Assembly (NCBI RefSeq): GCF_013402915.1
Contig: NC_050725.1
Location: 682,001-746,000 of the forward strand
Length of the DNA: 64,000 bases
DNA from: Zygotorulaspora mrakii
Taxonomy: Eukaryota > Ascomycota > Saccharomycetes > Saccharomycetales > Saccharomycetaceae
Reading direction: 5' to 3'
Position numbers and translations under genes: made by a program. The notes under the pieces are model-generated. The model was given only the letters and a program-made list of their open reading frames with translations, was not told the origin of the DNA and did not search any database. Of the stretch, positions 37,926 to 47,652 are shown piece by piece. Position 1 is the first letter of the stretch, and each line of letters begins with the position of its first letter.

Positions 37926-40900
37926 TCACCCCTTGTTGACTTGCACTGACGAGCTTCTTGGCACTAGACGTTTGTACGATCTTTTAGAACTCGGTAGTCT
38001 GTTGAAACTTGAAAAGGTACTCGAGCTGAGGTTTGAAGCATTGTTGGGAAGTGGGAAAACTTTCCCGGTGTACATGTCATCGGTTGAATCGTTCGCAACT
38101 TCCTGGAGATTAGTACCTTTTGAACTCTTTTGCAGTAAGTATCGCAATGAATTAAACCAAACATTGTGCCTCCTTCTTGTTGGACACGTTATCTTTATCG
38201 TTTTATGAGCACTTGCGATTATTAAGCTCTTATGATAAAGGCCAGCCGGATATGGGTTTGAATCCGGCACACTTTCTACTCCCAATATGGTGGCACTTTT
38301 TGTTCTTTGTGAATTCGATTTACTATCCAAGATGGGATTTGTGGTAGACCAGTATAATGTTAATGTGTAGGGATGAATCCAAAAAAATCTCTCATGTCGG
38401 GATTCCATTCCAAGAAATCGGTGATATTTGAACAGATATTCTCCAATTACCGTTTGCGTCAATACAGGAATAATTGTTGAATCCTTTAGCGAAGCTATTG
38501 ATGTCAAGGATATATTATCCAGAAACTCCGATCCTTCTGAGTGTTCTGGCATCAACCCACTATTGTGGGGAATATACTGTTTGCGTAAAGTACGTTTCAT
38601 TGAAGTCCCCCCCGACACAGGACTCTGCGGTTGCAGAGTTTCCCAGCCATCATTGACACTCTGCGGGGATGTTTGAACTAAACCTCTTTTAGCCTCACCT
38701 TCCGTTTTAACCTCCAAACTTTCCAATCGTTGTGTTTTTGGTCTTTTTTGCTGTAAGGATCTCCTCGAATTCAATCTATCGTTCCTACTTTGCAGCAATA
38801 TATGCTGCTGATCATCGCCATTGGTTTTTACAGCTGTCAATTCCTGGTAATAGCTTCTAGGAAGCAGCACAACATCCTTTAGATTTGTAGGTCTTGATAA
38901 GGCTTTGCCATTCTCACTCTTCAAAGTGCCATTTTTGAGTGCTACATCAATGAACTCCTTGAAATGCTCTTCAGTGTCAAAATTCTTAGTAGCAATATTC
39001 ATGGACCCAGACTTTGAGCGAATTTGATTCAGCTCTCGGTTCTGAGTACCAGAATTCAGTTCATTAAAATCTTTACGACTAACTACAACCATTCCCTTGT
39101 CTTGTGCTTCTTTTCTCAAAAGCTCAATAGAAAGTGCCTTAGGAGTTTTCAAGTTTTTGTAATCTTGGGAGTTAATAGCCACCAAGTCATATCTTCTTGC
39201 GAAGCTAATAATCTGCTCCCTTGTCATTTGTGTATGGAATCTTAGATTATCATACTGATCTTTATCCAAAACAACCATGTTGTAATTTTCTGCTGCTTTT
39301 ACAATTTGCTTTTTACTCGTTGCGGAACTTTCCTTCAAAGCATCATAATCTTTTGTTTTCAAAGGAACAAGGTCATATTGCTGAGCTCGATCAATAACTT
39401 GATCAATGGTCATATTTGAATAACTTTTAAGATCATCGTAGTGTGTTTCGTTTAGTACAACCAACCCCTGGACTTTGGCACAATTCATAATCTGTTGCTT
39501 GTCAATGTTCGAGTAGTTTTTAAGCATCTCATATTCCTCCGCACTCAAAACAACCAGAGAATGTTGCTTTGCTTGTTCTATTATTTGGTTTGCTGTTAGT
39601 GTATACGCCTCTTGGTGTCCAGTCTCACTCTTTGCAAGTATGCAAGATCCGTCCTGCGTACCCTCAACAGAAGAATCATTTGATGAATTGACCTTCTCAC
39701 TCTTCTGCAACCCCATGTTCAAGGTGGATGTATCGCTCTTTACCAAAAGACTATTATTGGACTCATCATTTTCACCATTATCTCCCATATTATTCGTTTT
39801 TTCTATATTTTCCAGTTGGTCAAATCTTTCCTTCATAATCAGCACATATCCTAATTCATGTGCTCTATTTTTTATATTATCCAGTGTCATCAAGTCTCGC
39901 TCCAATTCACACTGGAAACTCTTGAATTCAACCTCAGAAAATAATTTGAAGTGCCACTCAGAAGCCTTAGCCCGAAGGCATCTTTCGTCCAAAACTGCAG
40001 AGTCATTTACATCACCAATAGTTTCAGTGGACGATATTACAGTGCCAGTTTTGAATATTCCATTTTCAACGTTTTTCCTCAGGATTGCACATTCAGAAAA
40101 TTCGTCGTACTCCGCTTTAGATACCAGTAAAAACCCCAGCTTACTTGCAAGTGCTTCAATCCTCTCTTTATCAACATTGCCCAAAACATGATTGGAATTC
40201 AAAGATGGCCCTGGACTGGTTAGGGATGGACTGTCCTTCACTGTATCCCGGTTTTGTTCATCTGAAATTAAACTCAAATGGTAGCCCATGCATTCGGCGT
40301 GTTTTCGCAGGTTCTCAAGTTTCTCTGCGTCTGGAGGTGAATCTACAGATGTGCAATGGTCCAGAACTGTTCCTGATACAGACTCAGTTTCGTTCTGTGA
40401 GCTTTCCCAAGAGTTTTCAACCCCTACAAGCTCTAGACTCCCTTCTGTCCGAATGAGTTTTCCCTGTGAGACATCATTTATCTTTCCATTTGTCTCCATT
40501 GACGTAAAGTGATCCGATGAGTCTTTGTTAACAAACGTCATATCGGTACCCACGCCATTATCTATTGTCTTTACACGGCGAGGAGTTGGAGATTCTGAAT
40601 CCTTGATATTTAAGGGTACAATTTGCATATCGAACCTTGCCGCCATCATTTCAAGGTCGCCGAATTCTAAGCTGTCGCCATGTGATTTCCTCTTGAGTAG
40701 CGCGCGGTATTCATCATTTGGAATGACAGTAAGGTCATATATCTTTGCGCCGTGATAAATATCACTTTTAGTCATGACACGTTCTTTTTGGTTATCTTTT
40801 AACGTTTTGTACTCGTCATTTGACAGAGTAACGAACCCAAGAATTTTGGTAGATTCAAGTATTTTTTCGGGTTTACCATTTTCATTTCGTATTACCTCCT

Positions 40901-43310
40901 CAAAGTATTGCTTGCTAGCTAATACCTTTGACGCATTTGACGGAGTTGTTGGTACTGACTTATCATTGATTTCTTTCAAAAGGCTATCATACTTATCGAT
41001 TGAAATAACCGCTAACCCTAATTTTCCGGCTTGTTTTTCCAGGTAATGCTTGCTGGGATTGTCCAGTTTATCAATCATTGTGTGATATTCGTTTTTGTTA
41101 ACCATAGAGAGGCCATTCTGCTCTGCAAACCCTTTAACGGCTTCTTCAGTTGGGTAATCCGCCTCAGACTTCAAAGTGTCGTAATTTTCCCTTGTGATAA
41201 TAACTGAAGCATTTTGTGCAGCATATGCTTCAATTTTATCAATACCGGGCGGTTTTGTCAGCTCTTCGTATTTTTTGGAAGCAAGTGGCACCAAATCGAA
41301 CTTAGAGCACAGCTTTAATACCTCCCTTTTATTAATTTTATTTGAGTCACCATTCAGCATTGCATGATAAGAGCTTTCCTCTAAAAGAACAAATTTTCCG
41401 TCCTCACCCATGTTTTTGAGCGCCTCCACATCATAAATACCACTCTGACATATATCCGTGATTTTAACCAAAACACAATCATACATTTTGGCCATCTTTG
41501 TCAAGTTTTCAAGACCAGAAGTACTAGCTTTTGTTTTGAGCTCTTCATATTCGTCCGATTTTATTACTGAATAGCCAATATTTGCGAGTTTCTTCTCATG
41601 AAATTCGAGGGGAGGAGTATTAATGAGGCTTTTCATTTCATCAAGTTCCGTGGATGAAAGAATTGTCAGCCCTAACTTTTCGCTATCACGCTCTAAGTCA
41701 CTTTTAGAGGGAGCTGTGAATCTTCTCTGGAGTTCATGGTATTTATCCATTGGCACAACTGTGTCCTTCTTGGATTTTTCGATTATCGAAATCTTATTTG
41801 AACTTTCCTTGGGGACCATTGTCATTCCAATACGTTCTAGCGCCTTTCGTATATGTTCCATATCAGGACGCTCAATGGAAGCCTGTAGCACTTCATGAGC
41901 TGCATTGTCATAAACGAAATAGCCACTGTTTTTTAGTTTATTCTGCATCTCCGTCAACGTAAGCTCTGGTCTTTTAGACTGCTGAATGAACTCCGACATC
42001 TCTTTTTGCATTTCATTATATGCCGGACTTGAAATAACTTTATAGCCAACAGACTCTAATTTACCTATCATTGATTCATTCGACAACAAATCATCATTAA
42101 CTTTTTCAGATGAATTATCGTTCGGTAGGGCCACTATAGTTCCAACCTCTAAAGCATTTAAAAATGGAAGGTCTCGGTGAATATTCTCGTCCTTGTCCGT
42201 GCCGGCTTTGAAAAATGCATCATTGTCATCGTAAGAGCTGTTATTTGTTGCATCCGTCAATTCTTGTGTCAAATGGTCTATTTCTTTTTGTGCTTCTTCC
42301 AGCTTACGTTCAAGCTGGAGATATTCAGTAGTTTCTTTAACGGATGCCCCAACATCAACGATGTTAGCTGTTTTTTTTTCATTTTCAAGCTCTGCAACAT
42401 GGTTTTCCTTTAGCAGATCTAATTCATTCCTGAGGTCAGCAATTTGTCTCTTTGTATCCTGTTGTATAATATTGGTATTGATAGATTGCTCTTCGATAAC
42501 AGCGTCCTTCTTATTCAGCTCATTTATATGCTCTTTTTTCAGTACATCAATTTCCTTATTGAGGTCGGTAATTTGTGTCTTTGTATTGAGAGTACCGATA
42601 TTAAGAGATTGTTCTTCAATAACCGCGTCTTTTCTAGTCAGCTCTTTGATATGTTCTTCTTTCATTACATCAATCTCTTTTCTCAGGTCGGCAATTTGTG
42701 CCTTCATACCTTGCCTGAGCGTTTCGATATTGAGGGATTGATCTTTGATTACTTCAGTTTTTTCATTAAGTTTTTCTTTCAGTTTTCCTATTTCGACAGA
42801 CATGTCCTTGAGTTCGAGTTCCAGGTGGCTCTTTGAGTTCTGCACTAATTCAAGTTCAGCAAGAGTTTGTGATCGTGCGTAGCTTTGTTCATCAAAGTCT
42901 TTTTTCAAATGATCATGCTCATCTTGAAGCTGCTCGCAATTTTGTCTCAAATTGTCAATGGACCTGGATTTCCCTTCAATTTCAATTTGTAATTTTCTAC
43001 ACTCCAACAACAAATTCTCACTTAGCCCCATTACAAAGTTCATATCTTCGCCAGAGTTTGTAGCCAGGAGACCTTGATGCGAAGAGCTCCCCGCAAATAA
43101 AGGTAAAGACGAGTTTTTGTCTCTCTTCCCTAGCAGGCCCGAAAACATCGAGTGTCGCTTATGTTCATTTTGAGTACTTTCCACACGACTAACAGCTGCT
43201 TTACCGAGTCCTCCACTATCTGGTCTATCCGATTCCTCATTTATTCGTTTGTGTATTGTTTCCAGCTCGTCTAACAAGGAATTTTTGTCGTCATTCAGCG
43301 GCTCAGACAT
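37926..43310 (-). CDS. NUM1: Num1, cortical anchor for dynein and mitochondria
   Basis: 1794 residues from the ATG at 43310; the frame opens at a TTG 12 bases earlier. Num1 tethers mitochondria (with Mdm36) and dynein at the cell cortex. Order: the N-terminal membrane-binding coiled-coil (CC/BAR-like, about 85-360); a long central region built of degenerate repeats that each contain a hydrophobic stretch then EYxxL (for example LGLTILSSTELDEM, YDLTVIPNDEYRAL, HSLVVLSAEEYEML), about 20 of them from ~430 to 1450; and a C-terminal PH domain (about 1590-1710, GEYLFKYHRFLGMESRHERFFWIHP). S. cerevisiae Num1 (2748) is longer mainly because of near-identical 64-residue tandem repeats, which are absent here. 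Confidence 0.94.
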   Translation of the reverse strand: MSEPLNDDKNSLLDELETIHKRINEESDRPDSGGLGKAAVSRVESTQNEHKRHSMFSGLLGKRDKNSSLPLFAGSSSHQGLLATNSGEDMNFVMGLSENLLLECRKLQIEIEGKSRSIDNLRQNCEQLQDEHDHLKKDFDEQSYARSQTLAELELVQNSKSHLELELKDMSVEIGKLKEKLNEKTEVIKDQSLNIETLRQGMKAQIADLRKEIDVMKEEHIKELTRKDAVIEEQSLNIGTLNTKTQITDLNKEIDVLKKEHINELNKKDAVIEEQSINTNIIQQDTKRQIADLRNELDLLKENHVAELENEKKTANIVDVGASVKETTEYLQLERKLEEAQKEIDHLTQELTDATNNSSYDDNDAFFKAGTDKDENIHRDLPFLNALEVGTIVALPNDNSSEKVNDDLLSNESMIGKLESVGYKVISSPAYNEMQKEMSEFIQQSKRPELTLTEMQNKLKNSGYFVYDNAAHEVLQASIERPDMEHIRKALERIGMTMVPKESSNKISIIEKSKKDTVVPMDKYHELQRRFTAPSKSDLERDSEKLGLTILSSTELDEMKSLINTPPLEFHEKKLANIGYSVIKSDEYEELKTKASTSGLENLTKMAKMYDCVLVKITDICQSGIYDVEALKNMGEDGKFVLLEESSYHAMLNGDSNKINKREVLKLCSKFDLVPLASKKYEELTKPPGIDKIEAYAAQNASVIITRENYDTLKSEADYPTEEAVKGFAEQNGLSMVNKNEYHTMIDKLDNPSKHYLEKQAGKLGLAVISIDKYDSLLKEINDKSVPTTPSNASKVLASKQYFEEVIRNENGKPEKILESTKILGFVTLSNDEYKTLKDNQKERVMTKSDIYHGAKIYDLTVIPNDEYRALLKRKSHGDSLEFGDLEMMAARFDMQIVPLNIKDSESPTPRRVKTIDNGVGTDMTFVNKDSSDHFTSMETNGKINDVSQGKLIRTEGSLELVGVENSWESSQNETESVSGTVLDHCTSVDSPPDAEKLENLRKHAECMGYHLSLISDEQNRDTVKDSPSLTSPGPSLNSNHVLGNVDKERIEALASKLGFLLVSKAEYDEFSECAILRKNVENGIFKTGTVISSTETIGDVNDSAVLDERCLRAKASEWHFKLFSEVEFKSFQCELERDLMTLDNIKNRAHELGYVLIMKERFDQLENIEKTNNMGDNGENDESNNSLLVKSDTSTLNMGLQKSEKVNSSNDSSVEGTQDGSCILAKSETGHQEAYTLTANQIIEQAKQHSLVVLSAEEYEMLKNYSNIDKQQIMNCAKVQGLVVLNETHYDDLKSYSNMTIDQVIDRAQQYDLVPLKTKDYDALKESSATSKKQIVKAAENYNMVVLDKDQYDNLRFHTQMTREQIISFARRYDLVAINSQDYKNLKTPKALSIELLRKEAQDKGMVVVSRKDFNELNSGTQNRELNQIRSKSGSMNIATKNFDTEEHFKEFIDVALKNGTLKSENGKALSRPTNLKDVVLLPRSYYQELTAVKTNGDDQQHILLQSRNDRLNSRRSLQQKRPKTQRLESLEVKTEGEAKRGLVQTSPQSVNDGWETLQPQSPVSGGTSMKRTLRKQYIPHNSGLMPEHSEGSEFLDNISLTSIASLKDSTIIPVLTQTVIGEYLFKYHRFLGMESRHERFFWIHPYTLTLYWSTTNPILDSKSNSQRTKSATILGVESVPDSNPYPAGLYHKSLIIASAHKTIKITCPTRRRHNVWFNSLRYLLQKSSKGTNLQEVANDSTDDMYTGKVFPLPNNASNLSSSTFSSFNRLPSSKRSYKRLVPRSSSVQVNKG

Positions 43311-43561
43311 TTGAGGGGACAAAATGATTTAATAGTACCAAATTGAAATAAATTATTCTCTTTAATTTCAAATTTGACAGAATCAAATACCGTGCTGAGG
43401 ATTAATTTAACAATGAATACGAATACAACCTATATATTAGTTAGAAATTAATCGTGTAGCCACAAGTTGAAGGTATGATGCGTTTCATGCCATTATGCAA
43501 GTCCGCTATTGTTTCCGCAACATTCGCGCGTTGAGGGTAACGTTGAAAAAACCCAATACAA

Positions 43562-45349
43562 TTAAGAGGACCTCAAACAAATTCCCTGCATATCTGCCCA
43601 TTCGCGAATGATTGGTTCGTTCAAATGATCTACGAACGGATTTGCAGCTGCGAGCTGTTTTATGAGATCTTTTAAGACAATGGGCTGAAAGGTGTAAACT
43701 TTCTCATGCAGCGAAGGAGATGACTGTACCAACGTTGTTAGTAGATCATAAACTTCTTTTCTTTGTTCCTTTGTATCCGTACTAGCATCTAGAACTTGGG
43801 ATGCTGCTTGCAAGGATGCAATCATCTCTGATTTAGATCTTGAGGGCTTCAGACCAATCTCCTTCAGATTTTGCCGCATTTTTGCCGCAGATTGAGACAG
43901 AATTTGAGAGTTTAGGTGGAACTCCTGACCATCCCGGGAATTTTCAGCAATGGGCTCTAAATCAATTACACAGAAGTCCTCATCATTATCTTCTGCCTCC
44001 GTATCAGGTACATTCGTCTGTGCATCTATTAAGTGCATCTCAAACAGTCTTGAAAAATATTCTTTGGCGGACGAAAGCTGAATTTTCCGCATTTTCAGTC
44101 GAATCATGTTGGCGCCCATTCTTGGCTCATCAGACCAAATTTTCGGTGAAGCTCGTATCGTAGGATTTCTAGTGGCCGGCACTTGAATAGATGTGGTTTC
44201 GTCCGATTTTAGTGGAGATATAAGACATTGCACCGCCTTAAAAGAGCTAGTTAGATCAATTATTCCTTCTGTATTAGGAGGCGGTAAAATGGGGGGAGCA
44301 CCAAAGTTCGTTAAGGTGCCTTTATATGGATTTTCTGACTTTACTGGTGGCACGGGAAAACTCTCATCTGTAGTGTCCGATACAATAGAGATATGATCGT
44401 CGTCATCATATTCTTCATCTGGTTGGTTTATTGGATCTTCCGATGTCAGTTCGTTTGTCCGATGTTCGAAAGGTGACTGTGATGCTTCGTCATATTTCTG
44501 TGAACCCTGCCCATGATTTTCTTCAAGTTTTTCCCCTACAAAGTCATCACTCATCACTTGAGATAAAGACATTATCGTGGCCTGTTGACTTTCTTTCATC
44601 GGTGACCCTGAGGGTGATGACATGCACTGATCCTTATAAGAATCATCGGGCGGGAGCTGAGACGACGTCCAAAGGTCTTGCTTCGTGCCTTCTACCCCGT
44701 ACAGAAAGTGATAAACCTCGCCCACCTCCTTGTATTTCGTTTGCGGAAATGTCTCCATCAGTCGCTGATATATATGGTTCCATTCCTGTGCATTATAAAT
44801 ATCATATTTTATCGGAGTCTTTTTTCCTCTCTTGTTATTCACCGATTTTGACAGTTGAGGAGTTTTTAGAATATCTTTAATTTTGCTGTGTTTGCCAGAT
44901 AGTTTCTTTAGAAGAACTTCTGATTTTGAATGCCCTTCAATATTTGTTTGTGTTACGGATTTTGCTCCGCTCTGTACTCTTTTTTTTGTTCTTGTGCTTG
45001 TTCTAGATTTTACCGCTGGCCAGGATTTCAAGATTGATTTTGCCTGTGAAGAATCAAGATTATAGTCGAATTGTCGTAACTTGGATTTCATTATATTTTC
45101 CTGCTCCAGATCATCCAGCTGGCCCTGTACCTGAGTATTGATAAAAATCGGCACTTCCTCTTGTGATTCAGCTACTGAAGACACAGAAGATAATCCCAAT
45201 GAATCGGGAATCAGGGTACCGCCGCCTACATCCATATCCAAACCCGGGTTAATATCCCCGTCATCACATTCATCGCCGCTCCCCTCGCAAACCTCTGGTT
45301 GACCCTTCCGAACAAGGTCCAAATTTCTGCGAGCCCGCTCGAGATCCAT
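43562..45349 (-). CDS. SLX4: Slx4, scaffold of the Slx1-Slx4 structure-specific nuclease
   Basis: 595 residues (S. cerevisiae 748). Slx4 activates the Slx1 nuclease, binds Rad1-Rad10 and Dpb11-Rtt107, and dampens checkpoint signalling. Sequence is divergent except for the C-terminal conserved domain (about 535-595, ending FVDHLNEPIIREWADMQGICLRSS), which binds Slx1, and a SAP-like segment around 480-510 (MRQNLKEIGLKPSRSKSEMIASLQ). The N-terminal part is low in conservation with many S/T and acidic residues, as expected of a heavily phosphorylated scaffold. The call rests on the C-terminus plus synteny (YLR135W). Confidence 0.85.
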   Translation of the reverse strand: MDLERARRNLDLVRKGQPEVCEGSGDECDDGDINPGLDMDVGGGTLIPDSLGLSSVSSVAESQEEVPIFINTQVQGQLDDLEQENIMKSKLRQFDYNLDSSQAKSILKSWPAVKSRTSTRTKKRVQSGAKSVTQTNIEGHSKSEVLLKKLSGKHSKIKDILKTPQLSKSVNNKRGKKTPIKYDIYNAQEWNHIYQRLMETFPQTKYKEVGEVYHFLYGVEGTKQDLWTSSQLPPDDSYKDQCMSSPSGSPMKESQQATIMSLSQVMSDDFVGEKLEENHGQGSQKYDEASQSPFEHRTNELTSEDPINQPDEEYDDDDHISIVSDTTDESFPVPPVKSENPYKGTLTNFGAPPILPPPNTEGIIDLTSSFKAVQCLISPLKSDETTSIQVPATRNPTIRASPKIWSDEPRMGANMIRLKMRKIQLSSAKEYFSRLFEMHLIDAQTNVPDTEAEDNDEDFCVIDLEPIAENSRDGQEFHLNSQILSQSAAKMRQNLKEIGLKPSRSKSEMIASLQAASQVLDASTDTKEQRKEVYDLLTTLVQSSPSLHEKVYTFQPIVLKDLIKQLAAANPFVDHLNEPIIREWADMQGICLRSS

Positions 45350-45473
45350 TTCCTACCAGTAGCAGTTCAGCGCTACCTAGGCATCATATAAGCAAATGAG
45401 CCGTCGGAATCGAAGGGTTCTGTTCATCAACACTTGTTTATCTTGTATTAAGTGAAGACAAACTTTCCAGTGT

Positions 45474-45481
45474 CCGGGTAA
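45474..45481 (+). promoter_or_regulatory. Reb1-type site upstream of SLX4
   Basis: CCGGGTAA, about 125 bp from the SLX4 ATG. Confidence 0.5.
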
Positions 45482-45713
45482 TACGATCATATATCACATA
45501 TTTAATATTACTAGCATAGAAAGCCTATGTAATCAGTTTGTGTCTCCTTTGTGACACCGATCATTGAAACCCAAGTCCCCCTACGATTGGGCAAGCGGCT
45601 ATGTTATACTCATGCAGGAGTAGCTTACTGTAACACCATTCTTGAGGTTGACCTGTATATGCCAAAGCAACAACAAAAAAGCCGCTGTTCGATTCTGCTA
45701 GAGATCGTTTAAT

Positions 45714-45719
45714 ACCAAT
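45714..45719 (+). promoter_or_regulatory. CCAAT box upstream of KGD2
   Basis: ACCAAT, with a second CCAAT (as ATTGG) near 45587. The Hap2/3/4/5 complex activates KGD1 and KGD2 in S. cerevisiae through such boxes; it lies 310 bp upstream of the ATG here. Confidence 0.4.
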
Positions 45720-46030
45720 TTTTTTGGTTGGTGCGCTGTCGGTACCGAAAGATTTTCCCTCGCAAAATGAGCTTCGCTCTGATATCGAAGATACTTTTTG
45801 CCAATTTTAAGGCAAAATGAGTCTTAATAAAAGAGTCCACCGAGGTAGAATCCAAAGATCTGTGGTAGGATCAGTTGTCATACACGTTAGTCTCAGGAGT
45901 AGCGTACTTTTGTCACACGTTACATATTCTTTTCCAACTACTTTAACATAAACATTTTTGTTTATTTTGTTCCAGTGGTACAAAAATTGACCTTTAAAAG
46001 TTCTTAGATTACGTGCTTAGCTTTTAGAAA

Positions 46031-47395
46031 ATGCTATCACTTTCAAGATCGTCCATCCGTGGGGCTACTTCAAATGCTCTGAGAGCGTCTGTTCTGTGCT
46101 CTTCAAGAAGAGCAGCTTCAAGCGCCGACTGGGTTTATGCCGGGAGTGCGAACAAGAGATATGCTTCAACCGCGCTTCTCAGAAACGAAAATGTTCATAC
46201 CAAAGCTTTAACACCATCTGCTAGGATTTTTATGGGGCGCCGTTTTGAGGCAACCTCTGTCAAAGTGCCTCCGATGGCCGAATCTCTGACTGAAGGTTCT
46301 CTAAAAGATTTCACAAAAGAGGTGGGTGACTTTATCGAAGAAGACCAGTTGTTGGCTACTATCGAAACAGATAAGATCGATATTGAAGTGAATTCGCCGG
46401 TCAGTGGTACCATCAAGAAGCTTAATTTCAAGCCCGAAGATACGGTCACAGTGGGCGAAGAGTTAGCTACTATTGAACCAGGTGAACGTAGTTCATCACC
46501 GGAGAAGAAAGAGGAGCCCAAGAAAGAAGAATCAGAAACTTCCGCTCCACCACCTCCTCCGACTCCTGCACAAGAACAGAAAGAGGAGCGAGAGGAGCCA
46601 AAGAAGGAGAAACCAGCACCTAAACCAAAGAAGGAGGAACCTGCACCTAAGCCAAAACAAGATGATTCGAAGCCTCTAGCTTCATTTACGTCGTTCTCTC
46701 GTGATGAGAGCAGAGTCAAGATGAACCGTATGAGAATGAGAATTGCAGAGAGATTAAAGGAATCTCAAAATACTGCAGCATCTTTAACAACTTTTAACGA
46801 ATGTGATATGTCTGCTGTTATGGAGATGAGAAAGCTATATAAAGATGAAATCATTAAGAAGAGAGGTACAAAGTTTGGTTTTATGGGTCTGTTCTCTAAA
46901 GCTTGTACTTTAGCCGCCAAGGATATCCCAGCAGTAAACGGTGCCATTGAGGGTGATCAGATCGTCTACCGTGACTATACTGATATTTCAATTGCTGTTT
47001 CTACTCCAAAAGGTTTAGTCACCCCAGTTGTTCGTAATGCCGAGTCTTTGAGTGTCCTTGAAGTTGAAGAAGAAATTGTTCGTCTGAGCACTAAGGCTCG
47101 TGATGGTAAATTAACCTTGGAAGATATGACTGGAGGTACTTTTACAATTTCAAACGGTGGTGTGTTCGGTTCTTTATATGGTACTCCAATCATTAATATG
47201 CCTCAGACAGCTGTTCTGGGTTTACATGGTATTAAAGAGAGACCTGTAACTGTCAATGGCCAGATTGTTTCGAGACCGATGATGTATTTAGCTTTGACAT
47301 ATGATCACAGGTTATTAGATGGTAGGGAGGCAGTCACTTTCTTGAGGACTATTAAAGAATTGATTGAGGATCCAAAGAAAATGTTGTTGTTCTAG
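46031..47395 (+). CDS. KGD2: Dihydrolipoyl transsuccinylase, E2 of 2-oxoglutarate dehydrogenase
   Basis: 454 residues (S. cerevisiae 463). Core E2 of the mitochondrial TCA-cycle complex; it transfers the succinyl group from lipoate to CoA. Order: a Ser/Arg-rich presequence (1 to ~65), a lipoyl domain (about 75-150) with the lipoylated lysine in ETDKIDIEV, a Pro/Lys/Glu-rich linker (about 155-225), and the catalytic domain (about 230-454) with the active-site [14 protein letters not shown] near the end. No separate E1/E3-binding domain is seen, typical of the eukaryotic enzyme. Start ATG clear. Confidence 0.97.
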   Translation: MLSLSRSSIRGATSNALRASVLCSSRRAASSADWVYAGSANKRYASTALLRNENVHTKALTPSARIFMGRRFEATSVKVPPMAESLTEGSLKDFTKEVGDFIEEDQLLATIETDKIDIEVNSPVSGTIKKLNFKPEDTVTVGEELATIEPGERSSSPEKKEEPKKEESETSAPPPPPTPAQEQKEEREEPKKEKPAPKPKKEEPAPKPKQDDSKPLASFTSFSRDESRVKMNRMRMRIAERLKESQNTAASLTTFNECDMSAVMEMRKLYKDEIIKKRGTKFGFMGLFSKACTLAAKDIPAVNGAIEGDQIVYRDYTDISIAVSTPKGLVTPVVRNAESLSVLEVEEEIVRLSTKARDGKLTLEDMTGGTFTISNGGVFGSLYGTPIINMPQTAVLGLHGIKERPVTVNGQIVSRPMMYLALTYDHRLLDGREAVTFLRTIKELIEDPKKMLLF

Positions 47396-47652
47396 AAAGT
47401 TTGGCAAGGTCCCGCGCACATTGGCTTTCTACTAATGTCCAGAGATGAATTATATGTGATCAATTTTTTAATGCATATGTAGTAAAACTATTTATTTTAT
47501 GTCCAAAGAGAGAACCAATTTCTATTCAGTTATTCGGTAGATACAACAATGCTAATTTTCACTTGACCTACCTGTTAGATATATATAGTAAACTGAGCAT
47601 TTACTATTTCGCAATATTGTGCAGAATTGAGCATTATCTTTGTTCCCTTGTT

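Larger units (their letters stand above)
45350..46030. other. Divergent promoter region SLX4 / KGD2
   Basis: About 680 bp without an ORF or RNA gene that I recognise. It has a Reb1-type site and CCAAT-type boxes listed separately. Confidence 0.5.
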
